Shown in pieces: positions 18,660 to 27,317 of a DNA stretch of 36,229 nt. The notes under the pieces were generated by a model that saw nothing but the letters and a program-made list of their open reading frames with translations, was not told where the DNA came from and did not search any database. This DNA is from Paracoccaceae bacterium (GTDB taxonomy: Bacteria; Pseudomonadota; Alphaproteobacteria; Rhodobacterales; Rhodobacteraceae): contig JAPOVX010000119.1 in the NCBI GenBank assembly GCA_026707935.1, positions 1 through 36,229 of the forward strand, read 5' to 3'. Each line of letters begins with the position of its first letter. The stretch's first letter is position 1. The position numbers and the translations under genes were made by a program.

Positions 18660-18675
18660 GCCGGGTTTTCCCGGC
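18660..18675 (+). other. Hairpin between rpsK and rpoA
   Basis: GCCGGG (18660-18665) and CCCGGC (18670-18675) form a six-pair stem with a TTTT loop. No T-run follows. In E. coli, rpsD lies at this position; here it is absent, as is usual in alphaproteobacteria. The hairpin may tune rpoA expression or be an mRNA processing site. Confidence 0.35.
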
Positions 18676-18748
18676 ACAACCACGACTAGTATTACCTCGG
18701 GCGTTCTCCGGTTCATGGATCAATCGGAGCACAGGAATGGAGGCAGTC

Positions 18749-19765
18749 ATGATCCAGAACAATTGGCAACAACTCATTCGACCCATGCAACTGGACATCA
18801 AGCCGGGTGCCGACCCGTCGAGGCAGGCCACGATCGTGGCCGAACCGCTCGAACGCAGCTTCGGCCTGACGCTTGGCAACGCTCTCAGGCGCATACTCCT
18901 GTCATCGCTGCGGGGAGCAGCCATTACGTCGGTCCAGATCGACAACGTGCTCCACGAGTTTTCGTCGGTTCCCGGAGTTCGTGAAGACGTGACCGACATC
19001 GTACTCAACCTGAAAGGCGTGGCAGTCGCGATGCTGGTCGACGGACCGAAAAAAGTGTCGATTTCCGCCAAGGGCCCCGGGCTTGTCACGGCAGGAGACA
19101 TCAACGAGACGGCAGGGATCAGCATCCTGAACAAGGATCATGTCATTTGCCACCTTGACGAAGGTGCATCGGTCTATTTCGAGATGACGGTCAACACCGG
19201 GAAGGGCTACGTGGCTGCAGACCAGAATGTCCCGGAAGATGCACCGATCGGGCTCATTCCGATCGATGCGCTGTTCTCGCCCGTGCGACGGGTGTCATAT
19301 GATGTCCAGAAAACCCGCGAAGGAAGGGTTCTGGATTACGACAAGTTGACGATGAAAATCGAGACCGACGGATCGGTCTCGCCCGATGATTCGATTGCCC
19401 TTGCCGCACGAATTCTCCAGGATCAATTGTCGATCTTCGTGAATTTCGACGAGCCGGAAGCCATCGAGCAGGAAGAAGAATCCGATACCCTGGAATTCAA
19501 TCCGCTACTGCTCAAGAAGGTCGATGAACTGGAGTTGTCGGTTCGTTCCGCGAACTGCCTCAAGAACGACAATATCGTGTACATCGGCGATCTGATTCAA
19601 AAGACCGAGGCGGAAATGCTCAGAACCCCCAATTTCGGCCGGAAATCCCTGAACGAGATCAAGGAAGTCCTGAACAGCATGGGGATGCATCTTGGCCAGG
19701 ATGTCCCCGACTGGCCACCGGAGACGATCGAAGAACTGGCCAAGAAATACGAGGACCAGTTCTGA
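18749..19765 (+). CDS. rpoA: RNA polymerase alpha subunit
   Basis: Alpha dimerises to start polymerase assembly, and its C-terminal domain binds UP elements and activators. The start at ATG 18749 has GGAGG five bases upstream (18739-18743); the ATG at 18737 overlaps that site and is less likely. The product has 338 residues. The N-terminal domain includes [20 protein letters not shown] and the C-terminal domain includes [16 protein letters not shown], whose Arg matches DNA-contacting Arg265 of E. coli. [17 protein letters not shown] is also typical. Confidence 0.97.
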   Translation: MIQNNWQQLIRPMQLDIKPGADPSRQATIVAEPLERSFGLTLGNALRRILLSSLRGAAITSVQIDNVLHEFSSVPGVREDVTDIVLNLKGVAVAMLVDGPKKVSISAKGPGLVTAGDINETAGISILNKDHVICHLDEGASVYFEMTVNTGKGYVAADQNVPEDAPIGLIPIDALFSPVRRVSYDVQKTREGRVLDYDKLTMKIETDGSVSPDDSIALAARILQDQLSIFVNFDEPEAIEQEEESDTLEFNPLLLKKVDELELSVRSANCLKNDNIVYIGDLIQKTEAEMLRTPNFGRKSLNEIKEVLNSMGMHLGQDVPDWPPETIEELAKKYEDQF

Positions 19766-19810
19766 TGCGGCTATCGACAGGCGCAGACCGGAAACAGGAA
19801 AGGAGAGCCC

Positions 19811-20230
19811 GTGAGACATGGACGTAGCCATCGCCGCCTGAACCGGACGGAAGCACACAGAAAAGCCATGTTCGCAAACATGGCCGGTTCGCTCATCGAA
19901 CATGAACAGATCTCGACAACTCTTCCGAAAGCGAAGGAATTGCGCCCGATCGTGGAGAAGCTGATCACCCTGGCGAAGCGGGGTGATCTTCATGCTCGCC
20001 GCCTCGCCGCCTCCAGGCTGAACCAGCCACGCCACGTGGCCAAGCTTTTCGACGAGATTGGACCACGTTACCAGGATCGAACAGGCGGTTATGTCAGGAT
20101 CGTGAGGGGCGGTCATCGGTATGGGGACATGGCACCGGTCGCGGTCATCGAGCTTGTCGACCGCGACATCACGGCGAAGGGAGCGGTTGACAGGGAGAGG
20201 GCGGACGAATTCGATCAGGAATTCGAATGA
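19811..20230 (+). CDS. rplQ: 50S ribosomal protein L17
   Basis: L17 sits near the tunnel exit beside L22 and L32. The GTG start at 19811 gives the classic N-terminus [39 protein letters not shown] and [17 protein letters not shown] follow. The 139-residue length is normal. It is the last gene of the ribosomal run. No T-rich terminator is obvious downstream. Confidence 0.97.
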   Translation: MRHGRSHRRLNRTEAHRKAMFANMAGSLIEHEQISTTLPKAKELRPIVEKLITLAKRGDLHARRLAASRLNQPRHVAKLFDEIGPRYQDRTGGYVRIVRGGHRYGDMAPVAVIELVDRDITAKGAVDRERADEFDQEFE

Positions 20231-20564
20231 CGCACGGCTTCGGCCTCGTGATCAAGGGCGGCCGAGAGTGATTGCCGGACCGTGGGCCGGTGGTCGAGGA
20301 CGTCAGGCAAATTGGGGCAGCGTCCCGGAACTTGGCGGCTGGTTTGAACCGTCTTTTCCTGCCCTTCCGGGAACTGGATTCGGCTCCGGCGGACGGCTCC
20401 ACCGAGGCATTCAATCAGGGTGATTCCGGGATGGATTACGGGCCCGTTCCGCCGGGGAGTGCCAGGTTGATGCGCGCGGCCCGACGAGACCGGCAAGTCT
20501 CTGCACATCGGGGCTCCTGTTTTGTGCGTGCCGTCCGGCGGCAGGAGACGTCGCGTTTGTTTCG
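20231..20564 (+). other. Intergenic region between rplQ and hipA (convergent)
   Basis: Both flanking genes end here. I see no gene. TGCCG (20529-20533) and CGGCA (20539-20543) form a five-pair stem downstream of hipA, but no T-run follows on either strand. Termination of rplQ must rely on something not visible by eye, possibly Rho. Confidence 0.4.
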
Positions 20565-21863
20565 TCACATCAAGAGCATTCGTTTGCGGATCGCTGCGGA
20601 GGTTGATTCCGCAATCGGCTTGGGGAAGTCGTCAGGCAGGGCGGCGATTGTTGTATTCAGCGCTCGTTCGGCAGAGGCGCGGATTTCATCGAATAGGTCG
20701 GAAATCCATTTGGCAGACAAGCCCGATTGATCCCCGGTTTCCTTGAAGTGCCGACCGAGGATGTTGGTGACCTTATATTGGTTCGACTTGCCTGCGTGCA
20801 TGGCGAGCCTGTAGTCGCGCTGGCTGATCTTCCTGGCGTCAAAGTTCGGTTGCACGGTTAGCACATCGTAAAGCGGCGTCATGCGAAACCGTCCACCAGG
20901 GAGCAGGCCCAGACTAAAGTTCTTGGCGTGCCCGTACGCTGCTCCCACGAGCCAGAACAAGACTGTGGCTTTGAAAAAATCCAGGCGATCCCGTGCCGGA
21001 TCGTCACTCCTACGCAGCAGGTTCATGATCTCGACAATCCCAGGGCCGCCTTCGTTTTGGTACTTCCGCGTGGGCGGAACGGAAAGCGCCTGGCAGCAAT
21101 CTTCCTGAGGCAGGCGAATGAGGCGACCATCCGCAGTCCAGCGCCGATCGAAACGCTCGACCACCAAAGCCTTTTGATCGCCAAACCGCGCGATGTGCGC
21201 CTGGGCTGCACGCAACCCGAAACCTTCCATGATCTTCAGGCAAAAATACTCGTTCTCGACACTGTCAGAAAGGTCAATGCCATTTGGCAGGATCCCGATC
21301 TGCGGCTTGAGAATATGGGTTGTTGGGGTTGTGCCCGTGGGCTCCAGCCACTGTCCGTCTTTGAAAAGCAGGGCGGTCTTTTCCTGCCCGCCAGCGACCG
21401 AGATCCTAAAATTCCGTTCTTTCCGAATCCCAAGCGGCGTCATCTCCAGGTTTTTCAGGGTCGAAGCGATTTGCTCTTCGCTCAGGGGTTCTCCAGTCAA
21501 GACACCTGTCGGACCGGGGGACTCTCCATCAGGAAGAAGTTGCAACGCCCCTGCACAATCCCGCCCGATCTTTGACAGCAGGCTGAACGCATCAATGCCT
21601 TCCGCGCCAACATGTTTGGCAACGCGGCGGCGGCTTGTTTCGTAATCCGGCAGAAGGTTGTCGAACAACGCGATGACAGGCGCGCCCATATATCTGTCCG
21701 GGCGCAGAGGCAGGGAAAGCGACACCGGCATGCGGTGTTCCCATGCCAGCCAGTTCTGGTCATAGGTAAAGCCAATTGCACCACTGCTTTCGCGGATTAA
21801 CTGGCCGACGCAACGCGTGTTGAGAAACACGTTCAGCGGCGTATAGCTGCGCTTGCGCCCCAT
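20565..21863 (-). CDS. hipA: HipA-family serine/threonine kinase toxin, catalytic Asp replaced by Tyr
   Basis: HipA in E. coli phosphorylates glutamyl-tRNA synthetase and induces persistence; HipB neutralises it. The 432-residue protein is full length and close to E. coli HipA (440) throughout. Examples are SLSLPL, FDNLLPD, FRISVAGGQEKTALL with Ser155 (the autophosphorylation site, Ser150 in E. coli), THILK with Lys186, and VVERFDRRW. In the catalytic loop the usual ATDGHAKNFS reads AAYGHAKNFS, so Tyr310 stands where catalytic Asp309 is expected. Asn315 and Asp333 of the metal-binding sites remain. A single base change from GAC to TAC explains it. The start overlaps the hipB stop by one base. 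The protein may be kinase-dead yet still act with HipB in repression. Confidence 0.92.
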   Translation of the reverse strand: MGRKRSYTPLNVFLNTRCVGQLIRESSGAIGFTYDQNWLAWEHRMPVSLSLPLRPDRYMGAPVIALFDNLLPDYETSRRRVAKHVGAEGIDAFSLLSKIGRDCAGALQLLPDGESPGPTGVLTGEPLSEEQIASTLKNLEMTPLGIRKERNFRISVAGGQEKTALLFKDGQWLEPTGTTPTTHILKPQIGILPNGIDLSDSVENEYFCLKIMEGFGLRAAQAHIARFGDQKALVVERFDRRWTADGRLIRLPQEDCCQALSVPPTRKYQNEGGPGIVEIMNLLRRSDDPARDRLDFFKATVLFWLVGAAYGHAKNFSLGLLPGGRFRMTPLYDVLTVQPNFDARKISQRDYRLAMHAGKSNQYKVTNILGRHFKETGDQSGLSAKWISDLFDEIRASAERALNTTIAALPDDFPKPIAESTSAAIRKRMLLM

Positions 21864-22114
21864 CAGAAGATGTCGTCAACGGCATCTGCTGAGCCTTTGC
21901 TGCGTATGTCGATCGTGATTTCAAGGTCGAGCGCAGCAAGCAGGTTGAAAATCGTCTCAAGCTTGGCACCACTTGATCCGGTTTCAATCTTGGAGATGGT
22001 CTCTTGCCAAACGCCACTCTTCGACGCGAGCTCTTTTTGCGTCAATCCTTGATCCTTGCGCGCCAGTCGGATCGCATGGCCGATTTCCCTGGGGCTTCGC
22101 GCCAGTTGTTTCAT
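21863..22114 (-). CDS. hipB: HipB-family antitoxin, HTH regulator
   Basis: HipB binds HipA and represses the hipBA operon. The 83-residue protein has a Cro/C1-type helix-turn-helix: IRLARKDQGLTQKELASKSG, then VWQETISKIETGSSGAKLET. The start at ATG 22112-22114 has GGAGG (complement of 22120-22124) five bases upstream, so I reject the longer frame that opens at 22177. TGATG links it to hipA. The upstream DNA is markedly AT-rich compared with the rest of the window, which suggests a promoter-operator and possible horizontal origin. Confidence 0.9.
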   Translation of the reverse strand: MKQLARSPREIGHAIRLARKDQGLTQKELASKSGVWQETISKIETGSSGAKLETIFNLLAALDLEITIDIRSKGSADAVDDIF

Positions 22115-22124
22115 ATTTGCCTCC

Positions 22125-22205
22125 AGGGGCGAATGTGACGAAAGAATCATGAATTGTCGATATGATATTCGGATCATTTTTTATATTTATGGTTTTTACA
22201 TCATA
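22125..22205 (-). promoter_or_regulatory. AT-rich upstream region of hipBA
   Basis: The stretch upstream of hipB is strongly AT-rich (about 22150-22205) in an otherwise GC-rich window. On the - strand it contains TATAAA-like and TATCATAT boxes. HipB-type regulators bind such spots, but I could not identify a clean operator: the E. coli TATCC(N8)GGATA form is absent. Confidence 0.4.
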
Positions 22206-22941
22206 AGGCCGGAACGTGACGGTTTCAAGCCGCCAAGAATACGCGACGGTCGTTCGCATAAGGCGAAGTCCGCGTTTCAACATTATCCCGGCGAAAGAGA
22301 AGGCCAGTTTCAGCAGGGGTTCTGCTGCACATGATCCGGCCACGAGTTTCGGCACTCGGGCGACCACTGCTTGTCTCAGGCATACCAGGCCCAGTAATTT
22401 CACGTGCTGTGGAGAGGTGCCTCTTTCTGGTGGTCGCAAACCCATGTCCGCCATGCAGCTCTGGGGGGATGCCGGCCGCACACCCCGTGTGCTCGCAGGG
22501 ACCCGGCCCGACGGTGCGACCTGTATCGCCGCGTTTCAGTACCCCATGAGCGAAGCTCTGAACGGGATCGAATACGATCCAAATCCCCGGAGATACAACA
22601 AATCCGTCGCCGTCTACGAAAACACCCGGGCGTCTGGTGGTGGATCGGCCGCAGGCCGTGCCGCGGCTGGACTTCGGCAGCCTGAACACGGCCTGGACGT
22701 CGATCAGCGGGATGCAGGTCTGCCAGCGCCGCCCCTCCTGCAGTCGGTCTCGCTGCCGAGCGGCATGCTCGAAACAATCGACATTGTCACGCAATCGATG
22801 TCGATTTCCTGAACGTCTCGTTCCGACACTCGGCCGGAGCGGGGCTTGGCTGAGTTCATCACACGTCCTTTGACCGCTCAGAAGCGGCTTTGCGAGTTCG
22901 AGGATCGGCGAGATGGCGCGCAATCGTGCGAACCCTGACGG
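22206..22941. other. Unassigned stretch between hipB and tctA, possible gene relic
   Basis: Long overlapping frames exist on both strands, but none has a recognisable motif or a good start. On the + strand the frame over about 22430-22630 reads plausibly protein-like (for example CIAAFQYPMSEALNGIEYD). A second + frame from 22637 also does (DFGSLNTAWTSISGMQVC). This could be an eroded, frameshifted gene. I cannot name it. Confidence 0.3.
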
Positions 22942-24453
22942 TCAATCCCCGTCCGCGATGCCATCCTTGCGCGCTTTTGCGCGACGCGCACGATAGCTTG
23001 GAAGGACAACAAGAATGACGGCAATTGCCAAGAGTCCCAGTGTCATCGGTCGCTCCCAGATGAACGAGATGCCGTCGTAGAGCTGCATCGAACGCGCAAA
23101 GTTGTTTTCCATCATCGCGCCGAGGATGAACCCGATCAGCAGCGGAGCGAGGGGGTAGTCCGCGAATTTCAGCGCGGTCGCGCAAATTCCGAAGCCAACC
23201 AGAATCAGTAGCTCGGTTGCATTGTTCTGCCCGATATACGCACCCATCAACGTGAAGAACAAAATGAAAGGGATCAGGTAGTTGCGCGGCACCGTCAACA
23301 CCTTGGCAATGTAAGGAATGAGCGGCAGGTTGAGAACCAACAGGATCAGGTTGCCGATGAACATCGACATGATGACGGCCCAGAAAATCTGTGGATCGTC
23401 CAGCATCAGGCGGGGTCCGGGTGTCACGTTCAGTGCGATGAGCGCACCAAGGAGAATGGCCGTCGTGCCCGAACCGGGAATGCCCAAGGTCAGAAGCGGT
23501 ACGAACGACCCCGTGCAAGCGGCGTTGTTCGCTGTTTCGGGAGCTGCGAGGCCCTTGACGGACCCTTTCCCGAATTTGTCCTGTTCACTCTTGGGAGCGA
23601 TATTGCGCTCCACGGCATAGCCGAGAAAGCTCGCGATGGTGGCGCCTGCACCGGGCAGAACGCCGATGAAGAAACCTTGCAAGGACTGGCGTCCGATGAC
23701 AGGTGCGATGGCCTTTGCTTCGGTGCCGGTAATGCGCAGTTCCTTGATTTCACCGTCATCGCCCTTCAGGTCCTTCGGCTTCAGGACGAGAAACAACGCT
23801 TCGGGCAGTGCGAACATGGCCATGGCGAGCGTGATGAAACCGAAGCCCGACTGCAGGTCCATGATCCCCATGGTAAAGCGTGGCAAGTTGAACAGGGCGC
23901 CTTCGCCGACTGTTGCCATGATCAGGCCGAGAATTGTCATGACCAAAGCCTTGGCAACCTGTCCGGTGCCTGCGAAGGCTGCGATGGCAGAGAGACCGAC
24001 AACCATCAGTGCAAAATACTCGGCCGAATGGAACAGGAGCGCCACGGAAGACAAGGCGGGCGCAAAGATCATGAGCAGCAGCGCGCCGATGGTCCCGCCC
24101 GCGAAGCTCGCGATGGCGGCGATGGTCAGGGCCTTTCCCGCTTTCCCCTGGCGTGCCATGGGATAGCCGTCGAAGCTGGAGGCGACAGTTCCCGCGACGC
24201 CCGGCGCGTTCAAGAGGATTGACGAGGTCGAACCGCCGAAGATTGCACCGTAATAGACTCCGGCCAAAAGGATCAGCGCCGCCGAAGGGTCGCCCATCGA
24301 AATGGCGACGGGGATCATGATGGCAATGATCGACATCGGACCCAGACCCGGAAGCATGCCGATGAAGGTGCCGATGAGGCAACCGCCGATGACCATCAAA
24401 AGGTTCTGGACGGAAAGCGCCGTTTGCAGGCCAATTAGAAGTCCTTCAAGCAT
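22942..24453 (-). CDS. tctA: Tripartite tricarboxylate transporter, large membrane subunit TctA
   Basis: TctA is the main channel-forming permease of TTT carriers, which take up citrate or other organic acids using an ion gradient. The start at ATG 24453 gives 503 residues with many membrane helices. The repeated family signature is present as GCLIGTFIGMLPGLGPMSII near the N-terminus and GFFIGVLPGAGATIASFLGY in the second half. LTLGIPGSGTTAILLGAL and GGSTSSILLNAPG are also typical. It starts one base after the tctB stop, so coupling is likely. The longer frame from 24537 lies inside tctB. Confidence 0.95.
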   Translation of the reverse strand: MLEGLLIGLQTALSVQNLLMVIGGCLIGTFIGMLPGLGPMSIIAIMIPVAISMGDPSAALILLAGVYYGAIFGGSTSSILLNAPGVAGTVASSFDGYPMARQGKAGKALTIAAIASFAGGTIGALLLMIFAPALSSVALLFHSAEYFALMVVGLSAIAAFAGTGQVAKALVMTILGLIMATVGEGALFNLPRFTMGIMDLQSGFGFITLAMAMFALPEALFLVLKPKDLKGDDGEIKELRITGTEAKAIAPVIGRQSLQGFFIGVLPGAGATIASFLGYAVERNIAPKSEQDKFGKGSVKGLAAPETANNAACTGSFVPLLTLGIPGSGTTAILLGALIALNVTPGPRLMLDDPQIFWAVIMSMFIGNLILLVLNLPLIPYIAKVLTVPRNYLIPFILFFTLMGAYIGQNNATELLILVGFGICATALKFADYPLAPLLIGFILGAMMENNFARSMQLYDGISFIWERPMTLGLLAIAVILVVLPSYRARRAKARKDGIADGD

Positions 24454-24454
24454 G

Positions 24455-24937
24455 TCAGCCTCCGAGAATGCCCGGCAACGGGCGCATGTAGATGCCAAGA
24501 ACCTCCTGAACCAGGTACCAGACCGCAGCTGTGGCAATCAGGGAGACGGGCAGCATGACGTGCCATTTGCGTTCGCCGAGGATGAAGGAGCCGAGGATCA
24601 GCAGGGTGGATGTCGAGATCAGGAATCCCAGGGGGCGCAGGCAGAGCGCATAGGCAGTCATCAGCGCGAGAAGCAGGATTGCTTGACCGAGGTGATACTC
24701 GCCCAGGCGGCGGTAATCGATGTCGGCGTCTTTCGGTTCGGTCTTCTCGAGGCCCAAAAGGATAACCAAGGTTGCGATGATCCCCAAGACCGACAGCACT
24801 TTCGGGAACGTGCTGGGCCATATCGGGTTGCGCTTCATGAACGGTGCGAGACCGGCATCCATGGTAAACCAGGCAGCGTATCCATACGCCAGACAGATGC
24901 ACAACAGAACAAGTGCGATCCAACGATCCAACGCCAT
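24455..24937 (-). CDS. tctB: Tripartite tricarboxylate transporter, small membrane subunit TctB
   Basis: TctB is the small, poorly conserved membrane partner of TctA. The 160-residue protein has four predicted membrane segments: one near the N-terminus (about 6-25), one at about 46-62 and two in the C-terminal half (about 85-120 and 125-146). The segment WPSTFPKVLSVLGII after the first helix matches the usual 'P.fP' pattern of the family. It lies 60 bases after tctC and directly before tctA. Identification rests on topology and gene order. Confidence 0.88.
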   Translation of the reverse strand: MALDRWIALVLLCICLAYGYAAWFTMDAGLAPFMKRNPIWPSTFPKVLSVLGIIATLVILLGLEKTEPKDADIDYRRLGEYHLGQAILLLALMTAYALCLRPLGFLISTSTLLILGSFILGERKWHVMLPVSLIATAAVWYLVQEVLGIYMRPLPGILGG

Positions 24938-24997
24938 GTCGTCCCCTCCCCATGCTGTGGTGTGGCAGAGCGGGCAATCGCTCTGCCACCTGGTTTG

Positions 24998-25981
24998 TCA
25001 TAGGAAGCCGAGCTTCCTCATCAGGTCACCGATGACCATTTCCTGGTCTTCCAGGAAGGCTTTGAAGTCGTCGCCTGAGTTGTGAATGTTGACCCAACCG
25101 TTGCGCGCGCGAACTTCTTCCCACTCGGGCGTGTCGTACATCTTGGCAAGGGCGTCCTGGTACATGGCCAGCTTGTCGGCCGGCAGACCGGGGGCCGCAA
25201 AAAACCCGCGCCAATTGACGAACGTCGTGCCGATACCCTGTTCGTTCATGGTCTTCGCATCGGGGGCCGCGTCCACACGTTCTTCCGACGTCACGCCGAT
25301 GATCTTCACTTCGCCGGCATTCGCCAGATCGACGGCCTCAGAGAACCCGGTCGAAAGGGCAGTGATTTCGCCCGACAGCAGGGCTGCCATGGCCTTACCG
25401 CCGGCGTCGTAAGGGATGTATTTCACGGCAAGCGCATCTTTGCCGGCTGCTTCCATCACCATGGCCGCCACAAGGTGGTCCATGCCGCCCGGAACCGAGC
25501 CGCCGCCGATGGCGGTCGCTTTAGGATCAGCGTCAAAGGCAGCAACCAGGTCAGCCATCGAGTTGATCGGGCTGTCCTTGCCAACGACGAGCGCGGCATA
25601 GTCTCCAATCGTGCCCGATACCAGCGTCAGGTCGCGGAAGTTGTGCGGGAAAACACCGGTCAGCGAGCGAATCACGATCGGGGTCGAGTTGACCATGAGC
25701 GTACCGTGGTTGCTGTCGGCATTCTCGATCAGGAAGCCAATGGCCTTGCCGCCGCCGCCGCCAGACATGTTTTCGTAGGATGCGGTTCCCACCAGGCCCG
25801 CCTTGGTCAGCGCTTCGCCAGTGCCGCGAGCCGTACCATCCCAGCCACCGCCAGCGCCGCCGGGGATCAGGAAGTGGACGCTGTCCAAAACCTGATGACC
25901 ATCGGCTGCGACTGGTCCGGCAAGACCAAAGGCAGCGACAGTTGCGATCACGGCGCGACGGCCCAGTTTAAATGTCGTCAT
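24998..25981 (-). CDS. tctC: Tripartite tricarboxylate transporter substrate-binding protein TctC (Bug family)
   Basis: TctC proteins are periplasmic receptors that deliver carboxylates to TctAB. The start at ATG 25981 has GGAGGAGA just upstream (complement of 25984-25991) and gives 327 residues. A signal peptide occupies about residues 1-25, with a twin-arginine-like start GRRAVIATVAAFGLAGPVAA and a cleavage site after an Ala pair. The mature part has FLIPGGAGGGWDGTARG, the receptor's ligand-loop region, and GSVPGGMDHLVAAMVM. The longer frame from 26098 lacks these signals. It is the first gene of the transporter operon and is divergent from the regulator. Confidence 0.93.
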   Translation of the reverse strand: MTTFKLGRRAVIATVAAFGLAGPVAADGHQVLDSVHFLIPGGAGGGWDGTARGTGEALTKAGLVGTASYENMSGGGGGKAIGFLIENADSNHGTLMVNSTPIVIRSLTGVFPHNFRDLTLVSGTIGDYAALVVGKDSPINSMADLVAAFDADPKATAIGGGSVPGGMDHLVAAMVMEAAGKDALAVKYIPYDAGGKAMAALLSGEITALSTGFSEAVDLANAGEVKIIGVTSEERVDAAPDAKTMNEQGIGTTFVNWRGFFAAPGLPADKLAMYQDALAKMYDTPEWEEVRARNGWVNIHNSGDDFKAFLEDQEMVIGDLMRKLGFL

Positions 25982-26039
25982 ATTCTCCTCCAAGAGTTGT
26001 CGTTTACCTGCGGGACGAAGTTTGCCCACAGTCGGGAAT

Positions 26040-26045
26040 ACTATA
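26040..26045 (-). promoter_or_regulatory. Candidate -10 box of the tctC promoter
   Basis: On the - strand this hexamer reads TATAGT, five of six matches to consensus. The expected -35 position, about 26063-26068, has only AGTTTC, which is poor. It falls inside the tandem repeats, which suits a promoter that depends on a bound activator. Confidence 0.4.
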
Positions 26046-26050
26046 GTTGC

Positions 26051-26072
26051 CGAAACTGTCGCGAAACTGTCG
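26051..26072. promoter_or_regulatory. Two tandem 11-bp repeats, candidate TctD operator
   Basis: CGAAACTGTCG occurs twice without a gap (26051-26061 and 26062-26072). An 11-bp period is one helical turn and is typical of head-to-tail binding by OmpR-family regulators. The repeats cover the -35 region of the tctC promoter candidate, about 70-90 bases before the gene. That the neighbouring TctD-like regulator binds here is inference. Confidence 0.55.
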
Positions 26073-26540
26073 GTCGAGGTTTGGATGTCATCCGCCAAAA
26101 CCGGTTGTCGGCCGCTTCACGTGTTTCGTATCACACGAGTCTCCTGCAAGCCTTCTCGGGTTGAACGGGCTTTTATCCGTAGGGCGAGTGATTTTTCGGC
26201 TGAAGGCCCAAGAAATGGGAACTTGCCTGGTGTGACGGAATCGCCGATGCCACATTCTCTTGCGCCTCTGCCCGGCTTGCCCGGGGAAATCTCGCGGGGC
26301 GGACGCATGGAGCGCAAATAGGCGAAGCTCAGTCCGAGATCATGGTCGTTCATGTCAGCCGTGACTCCCGCGTGCCCGCGGCGTCCTCCCGAGGCAGGCC
26401 GAAACCAGGCCAACCTGGACGAAGCGGGCCGGACCCGCGTGCCCGAATTGAAGGAATTTGTTCGAGTTGGTTCGGATCCTGACGGATTTTCAGCGACAGA
26501 CTCCGGGATTCGGCCTTCAACTCGAACAATTAATGCAGGA

Positions 26541-26568
26541 TTGAATTCCGGGATCGAACCGGTATTTA
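26541..26568 (+). promoter_or_regulatory. Weak promoter candidate for the tctD operon
   Basis: TTGAAT (26541-26546) and TATTTA (26563-26568) are spaced by 16 bases, about 80 bases before tctD. The matches are four and three of six, so the call is weak. GGAGG (26628-26632) lies 12-13 bases before the tctD ATG, which is farther than usual. Confidence 0.25.
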
Positions 26569-26645
26569 CAAAGGCTACGCCCGCTCTGAAAGCGGTCTCG
26601 AGTCTTTCAAGGGACAGATTGGCGATCGGGAGGATTATCGCGAAC

Positions 26646-27317
26646 ATGCGGCTGTTATTGGTTGAAGATACCGAAGACGTCGCGGATGCAATTGTTGCAA
26701 GCTTCGAGCGGCGTGGCGATGCGGTTGACCTGGTGACATCAGTCGACGAGGCAAAGAGCGCGATTGCGGTTCAGGAATACGATGTCATGCTTCTGGATAT
26801 CGGTTTGCCGGACGGTTTGGGCACCGAAGTCCTCCGATCAGCACGTGACCGGGGCAGCCGGACACCGATCCTGATGCTGACGGCCCGATCTGAAATCGAA
26901 GACCGGGTCGCCGCCCTGGACAAGGGCGCGGATGACTACCTTGTGAAGCCTTTCGATCTGCGTGAACTTCACGCGCGGGTCCGCGCAATGCTGCGGCGCC
27001 AGGACGATGACCGTTCGGGAATCATCGAATTCGGCGATGTCGTGTTTGACCCGGCGGGACTTACGGTCGAGGTCTCAGGCAAACCTATCTCGCTTGCTCG
27101 ACGGGAGTTCAACCTGCTGGAAATCCTTTTGGCCAATCGCGAGAGAGTGGTGCCGAAAGAGAAAATCTATGATTGCATGTTTTCGTTCAACGACGGGGAC
27201 GTGAATTTGAACGCCGTCGAACTGTACGTTGGCCGCTTGCGAAAAAAGCTCTGCGAAAGCCGGGTTGCTATCAAGACATTGCGTGGGCTCGGCTATCAGT
27301 TGGTCAGTGATGACTGA
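26646..27317 (+). CDS. tctD: OmpR-family response regulator, TctD-like
   Basis: In known systems TctD activates the divergent TTT transporter genes. The 223-residue protein has a receiver domain at residues 1-115 with Glu7 and Asp8, phosphoacceptor Asp51 (in MLLDIGLPDG), Thr79 and Lys101 (in LVKPFD). A winged-helix DNA-binding domain follows at about 125-221, with REFNLLEILL, the recognition region NAVELYVGRLRKKL and the end IKTLRGLGYQLV. ATG 26646 gives the standard N-terminus MRLLLVEDTE. Its last eight bases overlap the kinase gene. The tandem repeats before tctC are its most likely target. Confidence 0.93.
   Translation: MRLLLVEDTEDVADAIVASFERRGDAVDLVTSVDEAKSAIAVQEYDVMLLDIGLPDGLGTEVLRSARDRGSRTPILMLTARSEIEDRVAALDKGADDYLVKPFDLRELHARVRAMLRRQDDDRSGIIEFGDVVFDPAGLTVEVSGKPISLARREFNLLEILLANRERVVPKEKIYDCMFSFNDGDVNLNAVELYVGRLRKKLCESRVAIKTLRGLGYQLVSDD

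Larger units (their letters stand above)
25982..26645. other. Divergent regulatory region between tctC and tctD
   Basis: This 664-base region separates the transporter operon from the sensory operon. It contains tandem 11-bp repeats with a -10-like box for tctC and a weaker promoter candidate toward tctD. The frame in phase with tctD is open back to 26352 but has no receiver-domain character. I see no gene. Confidence 0.55.

Noticed and set aside
26530-26610. tRNA-like fold on the - strand (GGTTCGATCC loop and a CCGC/GCGG stem)
   Set aside because: There is no D-arm consensus and no pairing acceptor stem, and the two stems are too far apart. It looks coincidental.
26117-26647. 176-codon - strand frame over the tctC-tctD region
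   Set aside because: It covers the likely regulatory region and the tctD start, and shows no family motif.
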